NCBI RefSeq assembly: GCF_000378945.1
Contig: NZ_KB900539.1
Span: 3,422,122 to 3,486,121 of the forward strand
DNA from: Methyloversatilis universalis EHg5
GTDB taxonomy: Bacteria; Pseudomonadota; Gammaproteobacteria; Burkholderiales; Rhodocyclaceae
DNA: 64,000 nt
Direction: 5' to 3'
In this document: piece after piece, positions 41,348-50,748 of the stretch
Layout of the letters: each line of letters begins with the position of its first letter
How positions within the stretch are numbered: the stretch's first letter is position 1
Translations under genes and position numbers: made by a program
The notes under the pieces: model-generated
What the model was told of the DNA's origin: nothing
Database searches by the model: none
The model's input: the letters and a program-made list of their open reading frames with translations, nothing else

Positions 41348-42517
41348 CTAAAAGGCCCCCGCCAGCGCCAGCAGGGTGAGTCCGGACAGCAGTGCGGCAA
41401 TCTTGCGACGGCGGCCGGACACCAGCACGCGGGCCGCCAGCGCCTGCAGCCGGACCCACGGTCGGCGGTCGATCAGTCCGTTTCCGGCGGCATAGGCCGC
41501 GGCCAGCGCCTCTACCGACAGGAAACGGATGTCCGGAAAGCCCTGCTGCGCCCCGAGCAGCAGGTCGTCCAGCGCCTGCAGGCTTTCCGGATGCCGGGCG
41601 TGGCGCCCGACGAAGTTGGAACGGTGGGTTTCCAGCAGCAGCGGGCGACGCTGGCGCCATTTGCGGACCAGCGCCTCCAGCCCCTGCGGCGCCCGGTGAC
41701 CCCGCACCGGTTCGTAGTAATCATTGCGCACCACCGCCATCAGACCGGACGGACAGCGCTGGCCGTTGCGGTACAGATGGCCGCTATCCACCGGCAGCCC
41801 GTCGCTCCCGCGCGCCTCGTAACGCTCGCCCGGCGTCACGATCACCTGCACGCCGGCCGCAGCCCAGGCGGATTCCACCTGGTCGTTCCAGACAAAGGTG
41901 GGGGGTACGGCGACTGCCGGCGGCTGACCGAACACGCGGACGAACTCGGTCACCTCGGCGGTGGCACGCTGCCGGATGTCCGCTGCGTCCAGCGGTCGCG
42001 ACGGCAGCACCGAGGCGTCGGTCCAGCGTGACTGCAGCGGCGAAGGCAGGTCTTCGGTGGCCGGCAGCGGCTGCCGGCGCCAGGCAGCGAGTGCCGGATC
42101 GGCACGGCAGGCGCGGTCCAGCACCGCCGGGTGGTAATGCTGCATGCCGTGCAGCTGCAGCGCGAACACGCGGTCACGTGCACCGTCGTTGATGCTGTCC
42201 AGAACCGGGCGCAGCAGCGCATCGTCAAGCCGGAGGCCGGCTTCCGGCTCATCCGGCCGCTCGGGATCGGGGCCGGACAGCACCACGCCCAGCGTCATGA
42301 CCGGATGCCGCCCTTCTGCATCGGCATGCCGGCGCAGCACGCCGGCGATGTCGCGCAGCGCGTCGGCCTGGGCGGGCGGGCCGAAACCCCAGTCGTCGCC
42401 TTCGAAAACGAGCACCGGCGCGCGCAGGCAGGGCTCCGCCCAGGCGCTCGCCAGGTCACGCCGCAACAGAAAAAGAAAGGCTGCCCACAGCAGCCCGATC
42501 ACGATCAGCCCGTACAT
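41348..42517 (-). CDS. Polysaccharide deacetylase-like membrane protein
   Basis: A 389-residue protein with an N-terminal transmembrane anchor (residues 2-18), a C-terminal hydrophobic segment (ALLSGLTLLALAGAF) and a central region resembling a TIM-barrel carbohydrate esterase: VLVFEGDDWGFG near residues 36-46 (Asp pair), LQLHGMQHYHP, and a late LLETHRSNFVGRH. The pattern recalls NodB-fold deacetylases but the canonical TFDDGP and HxxxH are absent, so activity is uncertain. Start at 42517 has GGAGG nine bases upstream; 42526 is an alternative. It is divergent from the heparinase fusion gene. Confidence 0.6.
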   Translation of the reverse strand: MYGLIVIGLLWAAFLFLLRRDLASAWAEPCLRAPVLVFEGDDWGFGPPAQADALRDIAGVLRRHADAEGRHPVMTLGVVLSGPDPERPDEPEAGLRLDDALLRPVLDSINDGARDRVFALQLHGMQHYHPAVLDRACRADPALAAWRRQPLPATEDLPSPLQSRWTDASVLPSRPLDAADIRQRATAEVTEFVRVFGQPPAVAVPPTFVWNDQVESAWAAAGVQVIVTPGERYEARGSDGLPVDSGHLYRNGQRCPSGLMAVVRNDYYEPVRGHRAPQGLEALVRKWRQRRPLLLETHRSNFVGRHARHPESLQALDDLLLGAQQGFPDIRFLSVEALAAAYAAGNGLIDRRPWVRLQALAARVLVSGRRRKIAALLSGLTLLALAGAF

Positions 42518-42696
42518 CCGGTCCATCCTCCGGGAGCGGACTTTCGCACAGCCTGCCTGCGGGCGGAACCGCAGTATCGCGGCCTTCGTGACGCGCACCA
42601 CTCGCACCGCCACGCAACCCGGGCATGCTGTCGGCCGCGCCGGCCTCCGCACCGGCAGAGACCAACCATCGCCAGCGCCGCCCGCCACAGGACACG

Positions 42697-45600
42697 ATGC
42701 ACCCCGAACCGAATCGTCACCCCCTGCTGCTGCTCACCGCCTATGTGGCGCTGATCCTGTACGGAAGCCTGTTTCCGTTCAGCGGCTGGCACAGCGGCGT
42801 GGATACCTGGGCCTTCCTTGAACCGGGCATCGCCCACCGCCCGCTGTCGCTGCCCGATCTGGTGGTGAACGCCCTCATCTACATCCCGATCGGTGTCCTC
42901 ATCCGGCTGGCGATGGCGCGGCGCAGTCTGGCGACCGCGGCCATTGCCGCAACCGTGCTCGGCGGACTGCTGAGCCTGACGGTTGAAACCGCCCAGGCCC
43001 ACCTGCCGCAGCGGGTGCCGGCGCTGTCCGATCTGCTGCTCAATACCGCCGGTGCGCTGGCCGGTGCGCTGCTGGCCGGTCTGCTGGCGCCGGACGGCCG
43101 CCTGGCCGGCCGCTTCGGCGCGTGGCGGCAACAGCACCTGCAACCGGGACCGGAAGCCAATATCGCACTGCTGGCCACCGGTCTGTGGGCGCTGGCCCAG
43201 CTTGCACCCTTCGTACCGTCGCTGGACATCGGCCTGCTGCGCAGCGGGCTCAAGCCGCTGGCTCAGGTGCTGGACGACCCGTCCCGCTTCGAACCGGTGC
43301 GGGCACTCACCTATGCACTTGAAATCGCCGCGCTGGCACTGTTGATACGCGACGCGCGGCAGCGTCCGGCCTCGGTCACGCGTGCGCTGTGGGCATTCTT
43401 CTTCGCCGTGCTGATCGGCAAGGCCTTCGTGGTCAGCCGCCAGGTATCGGCCGAAGCGCTGATCGGCGCACTCGCCGGTCTGACGCTGGCACTTGGCTCG
43501 CCGCGCGCGCTAAAACCGCGGCGGCCGGCTCTGGCCGCGCTGATGCTGGCGCTGGCGCTCACCGTGGGCGAACTGGCCCCGGAGCCGGGGCCACTGCGCG
43601 TGCTGAACACGGTGCCCTTCCTGGCGCACATGAGCAATCCGATGCAGGGCCTGAGCGTGCTGCTGGACAGCGCCTGGCCCTATCTGGCGCTCGCACTGGC
43701 GCTGTACCGTTGTTCGTCGCGCAGCCGCATCGCCAGCGGCGTCATCGTCGCCGGCTGCGGCGGCCTCGCCTTTGCGCTCGAATGGCTGCAGCAGTACGTG
43801 CCCGGACGCACGCCCGACCTCACCACGGCGGTCATCGCGCTTACCGCCGCGGCGCTGACGGTCGGACAGCTGCCCCGGCGCAGCAGCGCCCCCGGCCCTG
43901 GCGGGCTGGCCGGCACCTTTGCTGCGGTATGCGTGTTCAGTGCAGTGGCCGGCCTGTGGTCGATCACGCGCACGCCGCCGGCAGTGGCAGCCACTTCAGC
44001 CAGCAAGGCCATGCTGCCGGAACCGGCCGAACTGAGGATGCCGGACCTGCCCGGCTTCCGTACCGCCCACCCGCGCCTGCCGCATCCGGATGCCGGCGAA
44101 CGCGCCCGGATCGCGCAGGAAAATCCGGAATACATCAATCAGCTGCTGACCCGCGCCCGCGGCGGGCAGGGCGACCTGGCGGCCGCGATCGAAGCGGAAT
44201 TCCTGCGCCCGGGCAGCCAGGACATGCGGGCGCTGACCGAAAGGCTGATCCGCCTGAAGCCGAGCTGGCGCGGCCACGAACAGACCAAGCCGATCGCCCA
44301 GGCCTACGACTGGCTGCACGGCCGCATTCCGCCCGACCTGATGCCCGCCCTCAGGGACAAGGTGATCGAGGCCTGCGAGTACCAGATCAGTGTCATCCGC
44401 ACCGAGCGGCTGTCGCCCTACAACGTCTATCTGTACAACTCGCCGCTGCAGGCGCTGATGGCGTGCGCGCTGGCGGTCTATCGCGATGATCCGCGCGCTG
44501 AGCCGGTCATGGCCTTCACCCACGACTACTGGCTGAACCGCGTGCTGCCGGTCTGGCGGCAGATCGGCGGGCGCAACGGCGGCTGGCACGAGGGCGGCGA
44601 ATACGTGGGCATCGGCATCGGCCAGGCGATCTACCAGCTGCCGGCGATGTGGCGCGCCGCCACCGGCGACGACCTGTTCGCCCGCGAGCCGGCGATCCAC
44701 GGCTTCCTGACCTTCCTGATCCACCGCGCACTGCCCGACGGCACCATACAGCGCTGGGGCGACGTCGCCTTTCCGCGTCGCAGGGTGGATGACGCGCTGG
44801 CGCTGGCGCTCGAATTCCGCGACCGCCCGGCCTATTCCATGCTCGGTTCGCCGAAGGCGAGGCTGGCGCCGACCTCCTGGCCCTGGGGACCGCTGCCCGA
44901 CGCGACGCTGTACTCCGAGCCGGAGCAGCTGGCCGATCGCCCGCTCATCCACTTCGCCGACGGTCTGGGACTGGTGACCGCGCGCAGCGGCTGGGACCGC
45001 AACGCAACCATCGTGAGCTTCAAGGCCGGCGACAACTACTGGTCGCACAGCCATCTCGACCAGGGTGCCTTCACGCTCTACACCGGCGTGCCGCTGGCGC
45101 TGGACAGCGGCTGCTACTGCGGCGGCTATGGCAGCGACCACTACCTGAACTATTACTACCAGACCATCGCGCACAACACGGTCACCGTAACCGATCCGGC
45201 CGACAACGCCCCCAAGCCGGCGCGCAAGGACAAGGAACCGCGCCCGATCGCGAACGACGGCGGTCAGCGGCGGGTCGGCTCGGGCTGGGACCTGCATGCC
45301 GCACCGCTGGACCTGGACGACTGGCGGCGCCAGTACGACGACTTCCATACCGGCCGGCTGCACACGCTGTTCGATGAAGAAGGCCTGCTGGTCGCGCTGG
45401 CCGACATCACGCCGGCCTATACCAACAGCCAGAGCGGTCCGGACAGCTTCCATCACCGCACGCGGCGGGTCGAGAAGGCGTGGCGGGTGTTTGTCTACGA
45501 CCGCCGGAGCGGCACCATCGTGGTGTATGACGACATCGAGGCCGCGCGGCCGGATCTGGCCAAGCGCTGGCTGCTGCACGGTACGCTGGCGCCCGCGGTC

Positions 45601-46125
45601 AGCGGCAACCGTTTCGTGTTCGAACGCCCGCTGGGCGGCAACCAGGCCGGCACTGCCAAGCTCGAAGGCACGGTGCTGTTCCCGTCCGACGCGCGGCTGA
45701 CGCCGATCGGTGGCCGCGGCTTCGAGTTCTTCGCCGACGGACAGAACTACGACGAGAACGGCGCCATCTGGGGTGAAATATCCCGCCATGCCGCCGATTT
45801 CGAAGCCGGTGCCTGGCGCATCGAAGTGTCGCCAGCGCTGGAATCGCGCCAGGACCGTTTCCTGGTCGTGATGCACACCGGCACTGACGCCGCCGTTGCA
45901 CCACAGAAGATCGAACGGCTGACGCCGGGCGATGGCCGCATCGGCGCCCGGATAGAAGCCGGCGGCCGCACACTGGAATTGCTGTTCCAGCCGGACCGGC
46001 TGGGGGTCGACCTCACGCTGCGCGACCCGTCCCGGCCCGAACTGCGTCGCAGCCTGGAAGCCAGAGCGGCGCGTGCGCCGGCACGCAGCTGGATGCAGAC
46101 GCTGCGCGAATGGATGCATCCCTGA
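42697..46125 (+). CDS. VanZ-VanZ-heparinase II/III fusion protein
   Basis: A 1142-residue membrane protein. Residues about 10-130 (LYGSLFPFSGW, VNALIYIPIGVLI, VETAQAHLPQR, SDLLLNTAGALAGALL) form a VanZ-like unit; after further helices a second VanZ-like half (ALEWLQQYVPGRTPDLTT, about 360-380) follows. From about 450 the protein is soluble: a helical toroid region (GGWHEGGEYVGIG near 628) and a heparinase II/III domain with SHSHLDQGAF (His784, His786) and AHNTV (His826). This predicts a membrane-tethered uronate-polysaccharide lyase. The start follows AGGAC. It is translationally coupled to the SGNH gene. Substrate is unknown. Confidence 0.85.
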   Translation: MHPEPNRHPLLLLTAYVALILYGSLFPFSGWHSGVDTWAFLEPGIAHRPLSLPDLVVNALIYIPIGVLIRLAMARRSLATAAIAATVLGGLLSLTVETAQAHLPQRVPALSDLLLNTAGALAGALLAGLLAPDGRLAGRFGAWRQQHLQPGPEANIALLATGLWALAQLAPFVPSLDIGLLRSGLKPLAQVLDDPSRFEPVRALTYALEIAALALLIRDARQRPASVTRALWAFFFAVLIGKAFVVSRQVSAEALIGALAGLTLALGSPRALKPRRPALAALMLALALTVGELAPEPGPLRVLNTVPFLAHMSNPMQGLSVLLDSAWPYLALALALYRCSSRSRIASGVIVAGCGGLAFALEWLQQYVPGRTPDLTTAVIALTAAALTVGQLPRRSSAPGPGGLAGTFAAVCVFSAVAGLWSITRTPPAVAATSASKAMLPEPAELRMPDLPGFRTAHPRLPHPDAGERARIAQENPEYINQLLTRARGGQGDLAAAIEAEFLRPGSQDMRALTERLIRLKPSWRGHEQTKPIAQAYDWLHGRIPPDLMPALRDKVIEACEYQISVIRTERLSPYNVYLYNSPLQALMACALAVYRDDPRAEPVMAFTHDYWLNRVLPVWRQIGGRNGGWHEGGEYVGIGIGQAIYQLPAMWRAATGDDLFAREPAIHGFLTFLIHRALPDGTIQRWGDVAFPRRRVDDALALALEFRDRPAYSMLGSPKARLAPTSWPWGPLPDATLYSEPEQLADRPLIHFADGLGLVTARSGWDRNATIVSFKAGDNYWSHSHLDQGAFTLYTGVPLALDSGCYCGGYGSDHYLNYYYQTIAHNTVTVTDPADNAPKPARKDKEPRPIANDGGQRRVGSGWDLHAAPLDLDDWRRQYDDFHTGRLHTLFDEEGLLVALADITPAYTNSQSGPDSFHHRTRRVEKAWRVFVYDRRSGTIVVYDDIEAARPDLAKRWLLHGTLAPAVSGNRFVFERPLGGNQAGTAKLEGTVLFPSDARLTPIGGRGFEFFADGQNYDENGAIWGEISRHAADFEAGAWRIEVSPALESRQDRFLVVMHTGTDAAVAPQKIERLTPGDGRIGARIEAGGRTLELLFQPDRLGVDLTLRDPSRPELRRSLEARAARAPARSWMQTLREWMHP

Positions 46126-47114
46126 TGCGCGCCCTGGTCCGCCACATCGGACCGGCTGCGGCCTGGGCACTGGTACTGCTGCTCGGCTTCGAAGCCGCGC
46201 TGCACTGCGACGCCTGGCTCTACCGTTACCGCTCGGTATTCGCGGCCGGCCGGGCAGAAGACAAGATGCGGCACGCCGCCAACCGGCAGCCGGCCACGCT
46301 GTTCATCGGCAACAGCCGCACCGACAACGGCCTGTCTCCGATCGCTTTCCGCGCCGGCGCTGGCCTGCCCGACGATGCCGCCGTATTCAACCTGGGCCTG
46401 CCCGGGGCCAACACGCTGGTGCTGCGCGGCGTCGTGGAGCGACTGCTGGGACGCGGCATGAAGCCGCCGGCCGACGTATTCATCGCGCTCGACGAAACGC
46501 TGTTTCAGGACGAAGACTCGCTCGGCTACTACGGTTTCTTCGCGCGGCGCACCGACCTCTGGGACGACCGGCTGCACGCAGCGCTGTTCGGCTCCTGGCT
46601 GCGCAGCTGGTATTACAGCGGCAATCTGCGCCAGCTGCGCGAACCGGACAAGCTCGGGCGCTTTGTCCAAGCCACCTTCAGCGAAGTTGAACCGGTGGGC
46701 GGCAGTGCCGCCCACACCGCCGGCTACCGCAAGGGGCGCAGCGGCGGTTTCCAGTCCGCCGAACAGCTGCGCGCACAGGAAGGGGCCACGCACGCACCGC
46801 CCGATCCGCGCATGACCCGCCATCTGCTCGATCTGGTCGAGCGACTGGCCGGCGCCGGCAGCCGGGTGCACCTGATCGCGGTGCCGATGTTCGAGCGCGC
46901 GTCCGCCTTCGGGCCGGACGTGGCGGCCGGCCCCTACGCCGACATCGTGCCGGCGCTGCAGGCACGCGGTGCCCGCTGGCTGGAAACGCCGCTGTCGCGG
47001 GCGCTGGAGGCTGGCGACTTCGCCGATCCGGGCCACCTCAACGACCACGGCGCCCGCGTCTTCAGCAGTTCGCTGGGACAGGCCTACGCACGCACACGAG
47101 CCGCCCGGCCATGA
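46125..47114 (+). CDS. SGNH/GDSL-like membrane-anchored protein (DltD/AlgX-like)
   Basis: A 329-residue protein with one N-terminal transmembrane helix and an SGNH-hydrolase fold: nucleophile Ser64 in FIGNSRTDNG and the C-terminal Asp301/His304 in DPGHLNDHG. Such proteins pair with MBOAT acyltransferases and transfer acyl groups in the periplasm. Here the MBOAT gene follows with a four-base overlap, which strongly supports an O-acetylation pair. I start at 46125, overlapping the previous stop by one base; an in-frame ATG at 46110 is possible. Confidence 0.82.
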   Translation: MRALVRHIGPAAAWALVLLLGFEAALHCDAWLYRYRSVFAAGRAEDKMRHAANRQPATLFIGNSRTDNGLSPIAFRAGAGLPDDAAVFNLGLPGANTLVLRGVVERLLGRGMKPPADVFIALDETLFQDEDSLGYYGFFARRTDLWDDRLHAALFGSWLRSWYYSGNLRQLREPDKLGRFVQATFSEVEPVGGSAAHTAGYRKGRSGGFQSAEQLRAQEGATHAPPDPRMTRHLLDLVERLAGAGSRVHLIAVPMFERASAFGPDVAAGPYADIVPALQARGARWLETPLSRALEAGDFADPGHLNDHGARVFSSSLGQAYARTRAARP

Positions 47115-48538
47115 TATTCAGCCAGCCTGTCTTCTTCGTCTTCCTGGCAGTACTGCTGCTGCTCTACAGCCTGTGCCGCTCGCAAAGCGAGCGTGCCGCC
47201 ACGCTGCTGGCCGGCAGCCTGCTGTTCTATGCATCGTGGAAGCCGGCCTACCTCATCCTGCTGGTGCTGTCGGTCAGTGCGAACTACCTGTTCTACAGCG
47301 CACTGTCGCGCACCCGCAGCCGCCGGACGCTGGTGGTCGCGCTGACACTGAACCTCGCCCTGCTGGGCGTGATCAAGTATCTGGGCATGCTGCTGGACAC
47401 CGCGATCGCCGCCGCCGGACTGGCCGGTGCGGACATGAGCGGCATCGACACCCGCTGGACGCACTGGGCGCTGCCGCTCGGCATCAGCTTCTACACCTTC
47501 CACATGCTGTCGGTGATGATCGACGTCTATCGCGGCGAATGGACCACCCGCATCAGCTTCCGCGCCTGGTGGCTGTATGTGAGCTTCTTCCCGCACATGG
47601 TGGCCGGCCCCATCCTGCGCGCGTCCGAACTGGTCGAACAGCTGGAGCGCCTGCAACCTCTGCAGGCGCGCGACCTCAAGCTGGGTGCCCTCATCTTCAT
47701 GGGTGGCCTGATCAAGAAAGTGCTGTTTGCCGACAATCTGGCAGGCGTGGCGGACGATCTGCTCGCCCACCCCGAGCGGCTGGACAGCGCGACCGCCTGG
47801 CTGGGCGTGACCGCCTTCTCGCTGCAGATCTATTTCGACTTTTCCGGCTACAGCGAAATGGCGATCGGTCTGGCGCGGGTGTTCGGCATCACGCTGCCAC
47901 GCAACTTCCTCTATCCGTATGTGAGCCGCAATCCGCAGGAATTCTGGCAGCGCTGGCACATCACGCTGTCACGCTGGCTGCGCGACTACCTCTATGTGTC
48001 GCTGGGCGGCAACCGCGCAGGCCACGCACGCACGCTGGTCAATCTGATGATCACCATGGTGCTGGGCGGTCTGTGGCACGGCGCGGCCTGGACCTTCGTC
48101 ATCTGGGGCGCGCTGCACGGCAGCTGGCTGGTGCTGCACCGGCTGCTCAGACCCTGGCTGCCGGCGCCCGGCGCAGCGCTGCCGGCGGCGCTCTACGCCG
48201 CACTCAGCTGGGCGGTCAGCATGATCATCGTATGGGTCACCTGGGTGTTCTTCCGCGCACCGGACCTGGACGCGGCGCTGACGCTGTGCAGTCGCCTGTT
48301 CGGCCTGTCGGCGGCGACCGGCCCGGCACCGGCGGTGCGCAGCTTCGTCTGGAGCCTGACCGCGCTGTCGATGGTGCTGGTGCTGCTGGAACCGCGCCTG
48401 GTCGGCTTCGCCGCCCGCAGCACCGAGCGCTGGTCACGTACGCCGGCACTGCTGCGCGGCTCAGTCTACGCCGCCTGCGTGCTGGCGCTGGTGGTGTTCG
48501 GCGGCAGCACGCAGCGCTTCATCTACTTCGATTTCTGA
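47111..48538 (+). CDS. MBOAT-family O-acyltransferase (AlgI-like)
   Basis: A 475-residue polytopic inner-membrane protein of the membrane-bound O-acyltransferase family. Family signs are FYTFHMLSVMIDVYRGE, the RWHITLSRWLRDYLY segment and the invariant His323 in LGGLWHGAAW. It should pass acetyl groups across the membrane to the SGNH partner for polysaccharide O-acetylation, as in alginate AlgI/AlgX systems. The 3' end converges on a TPR gene with nine bases between. Confidence 0.93.
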   Translation: MIFSQPVFFVFLAVLLLLYSLCRSQSERAATLLAGSLLFYASWKPAYLILLVLSVSANYLFYSALSRTRSRRTLVVALTLNLALLGVIKYLGMLLDTAIAAAGLAGADMSGIDTRWTHWALPLGISFYTFHMLSVMIDVYRGEWTTRISFRAWWLYVSFFPHMVAGPILRASELVEQLERLQPLQARDLKLGALIFMGGLIKKVLFADNLAGVADDLLAHPERLDSATAWLGVTAFSLQIYFDFSGYSEMAIGLARVFGITLPRNFLYPYVSRNPQEFWQRWHITLSRWLRDYLYVSLGGNRAGHARTLVNLMITMVLGGLWHGAAWTFVIWGALHGSWLVLHRLLRPWLPAPGAALPAALYAALSWAVSMIIVWVTWVFFRAPDLDAALTLCSRLFGLSAATGPAPAVRSFVWSLTALSMVLVLLEPRLVGFAARSTERWSRTPALLRGSVYAACVLALVVFGGSTQRFIYFDF

Positions 48539-48547
48539 GCCACGGGC

Positions 48548-49138
48548 TCAGCCTGCGCTGACGCCCAGCTCTTTCAGCCGCAGCAGTATCTTCTTCTGGT
48601 CGCCCAGCTTCTCCCTGGCGTCCTGCAGCACCTTGATCGCGTCCTGCTTGCGACCCTTCGCGACGTGCACGTCACTGAGGAAGGCCCAGGCATCGACCAG
48701 ATTGGGATCGATCTCGAGCGCAGCTTCGAAACGCTCCCGCGCATCGTCCGGCTGGTCGGCGAGCACGAAACCGCGCCCCTGGGTCACCAGCGCCTCGGCG
48801 CGCAACGGGCTTTCTTCCGGCGCGTGCTCAAGAAAGTAGGCGGTTTCGGACACCGTCGCGTTGGCGAAGAAACGCCGGCGGTTCTTGTCGGTGTAATTGG
48901 CGTAGGCCAGCGCGACCGCCTTCATTCCGAAACAGTAGTGGTGCACGTGCAGGAAGGACGCCGCGCCGATCTTCTTCTCCCAGACCGGGATCATGAGCTT
49001 GCTCTTGTTGTCGAGCCGGGCACGGCAATACTGCGGATACATCGCGAAATCACTGTCTTTCCAGGTCGTCGCCTCACCGGCCCACACGCCCCCGGACACC
49101 AGGCACGCGGCCAGCAAGGTCTTCCAGCGTACACCCAT
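48548..49138 (-). CDS. Exported tetratricopeptide-repeat protein
   Basis: A 196-residue exported protein: signal peptide ending near GGVWA, an N-terminal region with two cysteines (YPQYCRARL and HVHHYCFGM) not found in simple TPR proteins, then TPR units (DARERFEAALEIDPNLVDAW, DVHVAKGRKQDAIKVL). The ATG at 49138 has GGAGG eight bases upstream. It is opposite in strand to the surrounding polysaccharide genes. No function can be assigned. Confidence 0.75.
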   Translation of the reverse strand: MGVRWKTLLAACLVSGGVWAGEATTWKDSDFAMYPQYCRARLDNKSKLMIPVWEKKIGAASFLHVHHYCFGMKAVALAYANYTDKNRRRFFANATVSETAYFLEHAPEESPLRAEALVTQGRGFVLADQPDDARERFEAALEIDPNLVDAWAFLSDVHVAKGRKQDAIKVLQDAREKLGDQKKILLRLKELGVSAG

Positions 49139-49272
49139 CGTCTCACCCTCCAATGCTCTGAAACCGTTCCTGCGGCATCATACCGCCCGCCCCTCACCCC
49201 TCCCGTGACCCGTGCAACGGACAGACCGAGCGGGCTCGGCTACTGTCGGCAGGCTATGGACACCCCCACCTC

Positions 49273-50748
49273 ATGAGCTCGGCCCAGTCTTTCCGCTCCA
49301 GTGTGCGCTGGCTCTTCGTCGGAAGCACCGGCAATCAGATCCTTGGCTTCCTGTTCGGCATCGTTCTGACGCGCCTGCTGGCGCCGGAGCATTTCGGCGT
49401 ACTGCTCACCACCCAGGTATTCACCGGTTTCGCCGGTTTCCTCGCCGGCGGCGGCATGGGGCAGGCGCTGATCCGCTCCAAGGAAGCCACGCCGGACGAC
49501 TACCGCAGCGTGTTCACGCTGCAGCTGGCGATCGGTACCGCGATCTATGCCTTCTTCTTCGTGCTCGCGCCGGCCTTTTCGGTCTGGTACGAAAACCCGA
49601 TCTATACCGACCTGCTCCGGGTGTCGGCCCTGTCCTTCATCATCCGGCCCTTCGTTAACCTGCCCACCACGCTGCTCCACCGCGGCATGAAGTTCAACAC
49701 CATCGCGCTGTTCAACCTCGGCATCCTGGTGGTCACCAACGTGCTGAGCGTGGTCATGGCCTTCGGCGGCATGGGAGTGTGGGCGCTGGTACTGGGCGGC
49801 CTGATCGGCTCGCTGGTGTCGGTGGTGGTGCTGCAGGTGATCACCGGCTGGCGGCCCGGCTTCACGCGCGACTTCAGCCGCGCCAAGCATCTGGCGCAGT
49901 ACGGCGCGCTCACCTCGGCCACCGACATCATCTTCTACCTGCGGCAGCAGGCCAGTACCGCCATCCTGTCCTCCACGCTGGGTGCCGCCGCCGTCGGCCT
50001 CTACAACAAGGGCGAAAGCCTGGCCAAGATGCCGCACGGCTTCGTGACCGGATCGGTCTATCACGTGCTGTTCCGGGCCATTGCGGCGGAACAGGACAAT
50101 CTGGACCGCTGCCGCTACCTGCTGTTCCGCAGCATCGGCCTGCTGGCGGTCTATCTGACCCCGCTCTACATCCTGCTGTTCTGGGTGTCCGATCCGCTGG
50201 TCGCCTTCGTCTATGGCGAGAAGTGGCTGGAATCGGCGCAGGTGATCGCCATCATCTGTCTGGCCTGGCCGGCGCTGCTGATCGACAACATGGCCGGTGC
50301 GGTGCTGGGCGCACAGAACTGGCTGCATTACGAACTGCCGGTACAGATCGGTGCCCTGGCGCTGACCGCGCTGGCGGTCTATGTCGGTCAGCATTACGGC
50401 ATCGAGGGCGTGGCTGCCGCCATCGTGCTGGTGTTCTACCTGAGCAGCATCGTCATGTTCTGGCTGGCCGCGAAATGCCTGCGCGCGCGGATGCATGAAC
50501 TGGTGCGCGCACTGCGCCCGGCGCTGCTGCTGAACCTTCCTCTGCTGGCCGCCAGCGGCGGTCTGTACCGGGTGCTGCTCGGGCCGGACGGGCGGCTGGA
50601 CCTGACCGGCGCCATCGTGCTGACCGGCTTGTCCGGTCTGGCCTACGGGCTGGCCTTCCTGTTCGCACCGATCGAATCGCTGGCCACCGAACAGGCCCGC
50701 TATCGCGGCCTGATCACCGCCCTGATCCGGAGAATGCGCGGTGCTTGA
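49273..50748 (+). CDS. Lipopolysaccharide/exopolysaccharide flippase (MOP superfamily, Wzx-like)
   Basis: A 491-residue polytopic membrane protein with about 12-14 helices. The opening (WLFVGSTGNQILGFLFGIVLTRLLAPEHFG) is typical of the polysaccharide synthase/WzxC branch. It should flip the lipid-linked repeat unit assembled by the glycosyltransferases that follow. The 3' end overlaps the deacetylase gene by eight bases. Confidence 0.9.
   Translation: MSSAQSFRSSVRWLFVGSTGNQILGFLFGIVLTRLLAPEHFGVLLTTQVFTGFAGFLAGGGMGQALIRSKEATPDDYRSVFTLQLAIGTAIYAFFFVLAPAFSVWYENPIYTDLLRVSALSFIIRPFVNLPTTLLHRGMKFNTIALFNLGILVVTNVLSVVMAFGGMGVWALVLGGLIGSLVSVVVLQVITGWRPGFTRDFSRAKHLAQYGALTSATDIIFYLRQQASTAILSSTLGAAAVGLYNKGESLAKMPHGFVTGSVYHVLFRAIAAEQDNLDRCRYLLFRSIGLLAVYLTPLYILLFWVSDPLVAFVYGEKWLESAQVIAIICLAWPALLIDNMAGAVLGAQNWLHYELPVQIGALALTALAVYVGQHYGIEGVAAAIVLVFYLSSIVMFWLAAKCLRARMHELVRALRPALLLNLPLLAASGGLYRVLLGPDGRLDLTGAIVLTGLSGLAYGLAFLFAPIESLATEQARYRGLITALIRRMRGA

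Noticed and set aside
42518-42696. Further sigma-54-like elements in the divergent region
   Set aside because: Two GG-N10-GC spacings occur, but they lack TTGC and match about half of the consensus or less.
43996-46170. Long minus-strand frame opposite the heparinase fusion
   Set aside because: It is antisense composition only; the plus strand has intact lyase and VanZ motifs.
49226-49239. CCGAGC-GG-GCTCGG palindrome upstream of the flippase gene
   Set aside because: It is short and GC-rich, with no matching copy or known operator consensus; chance is likely in this composition.
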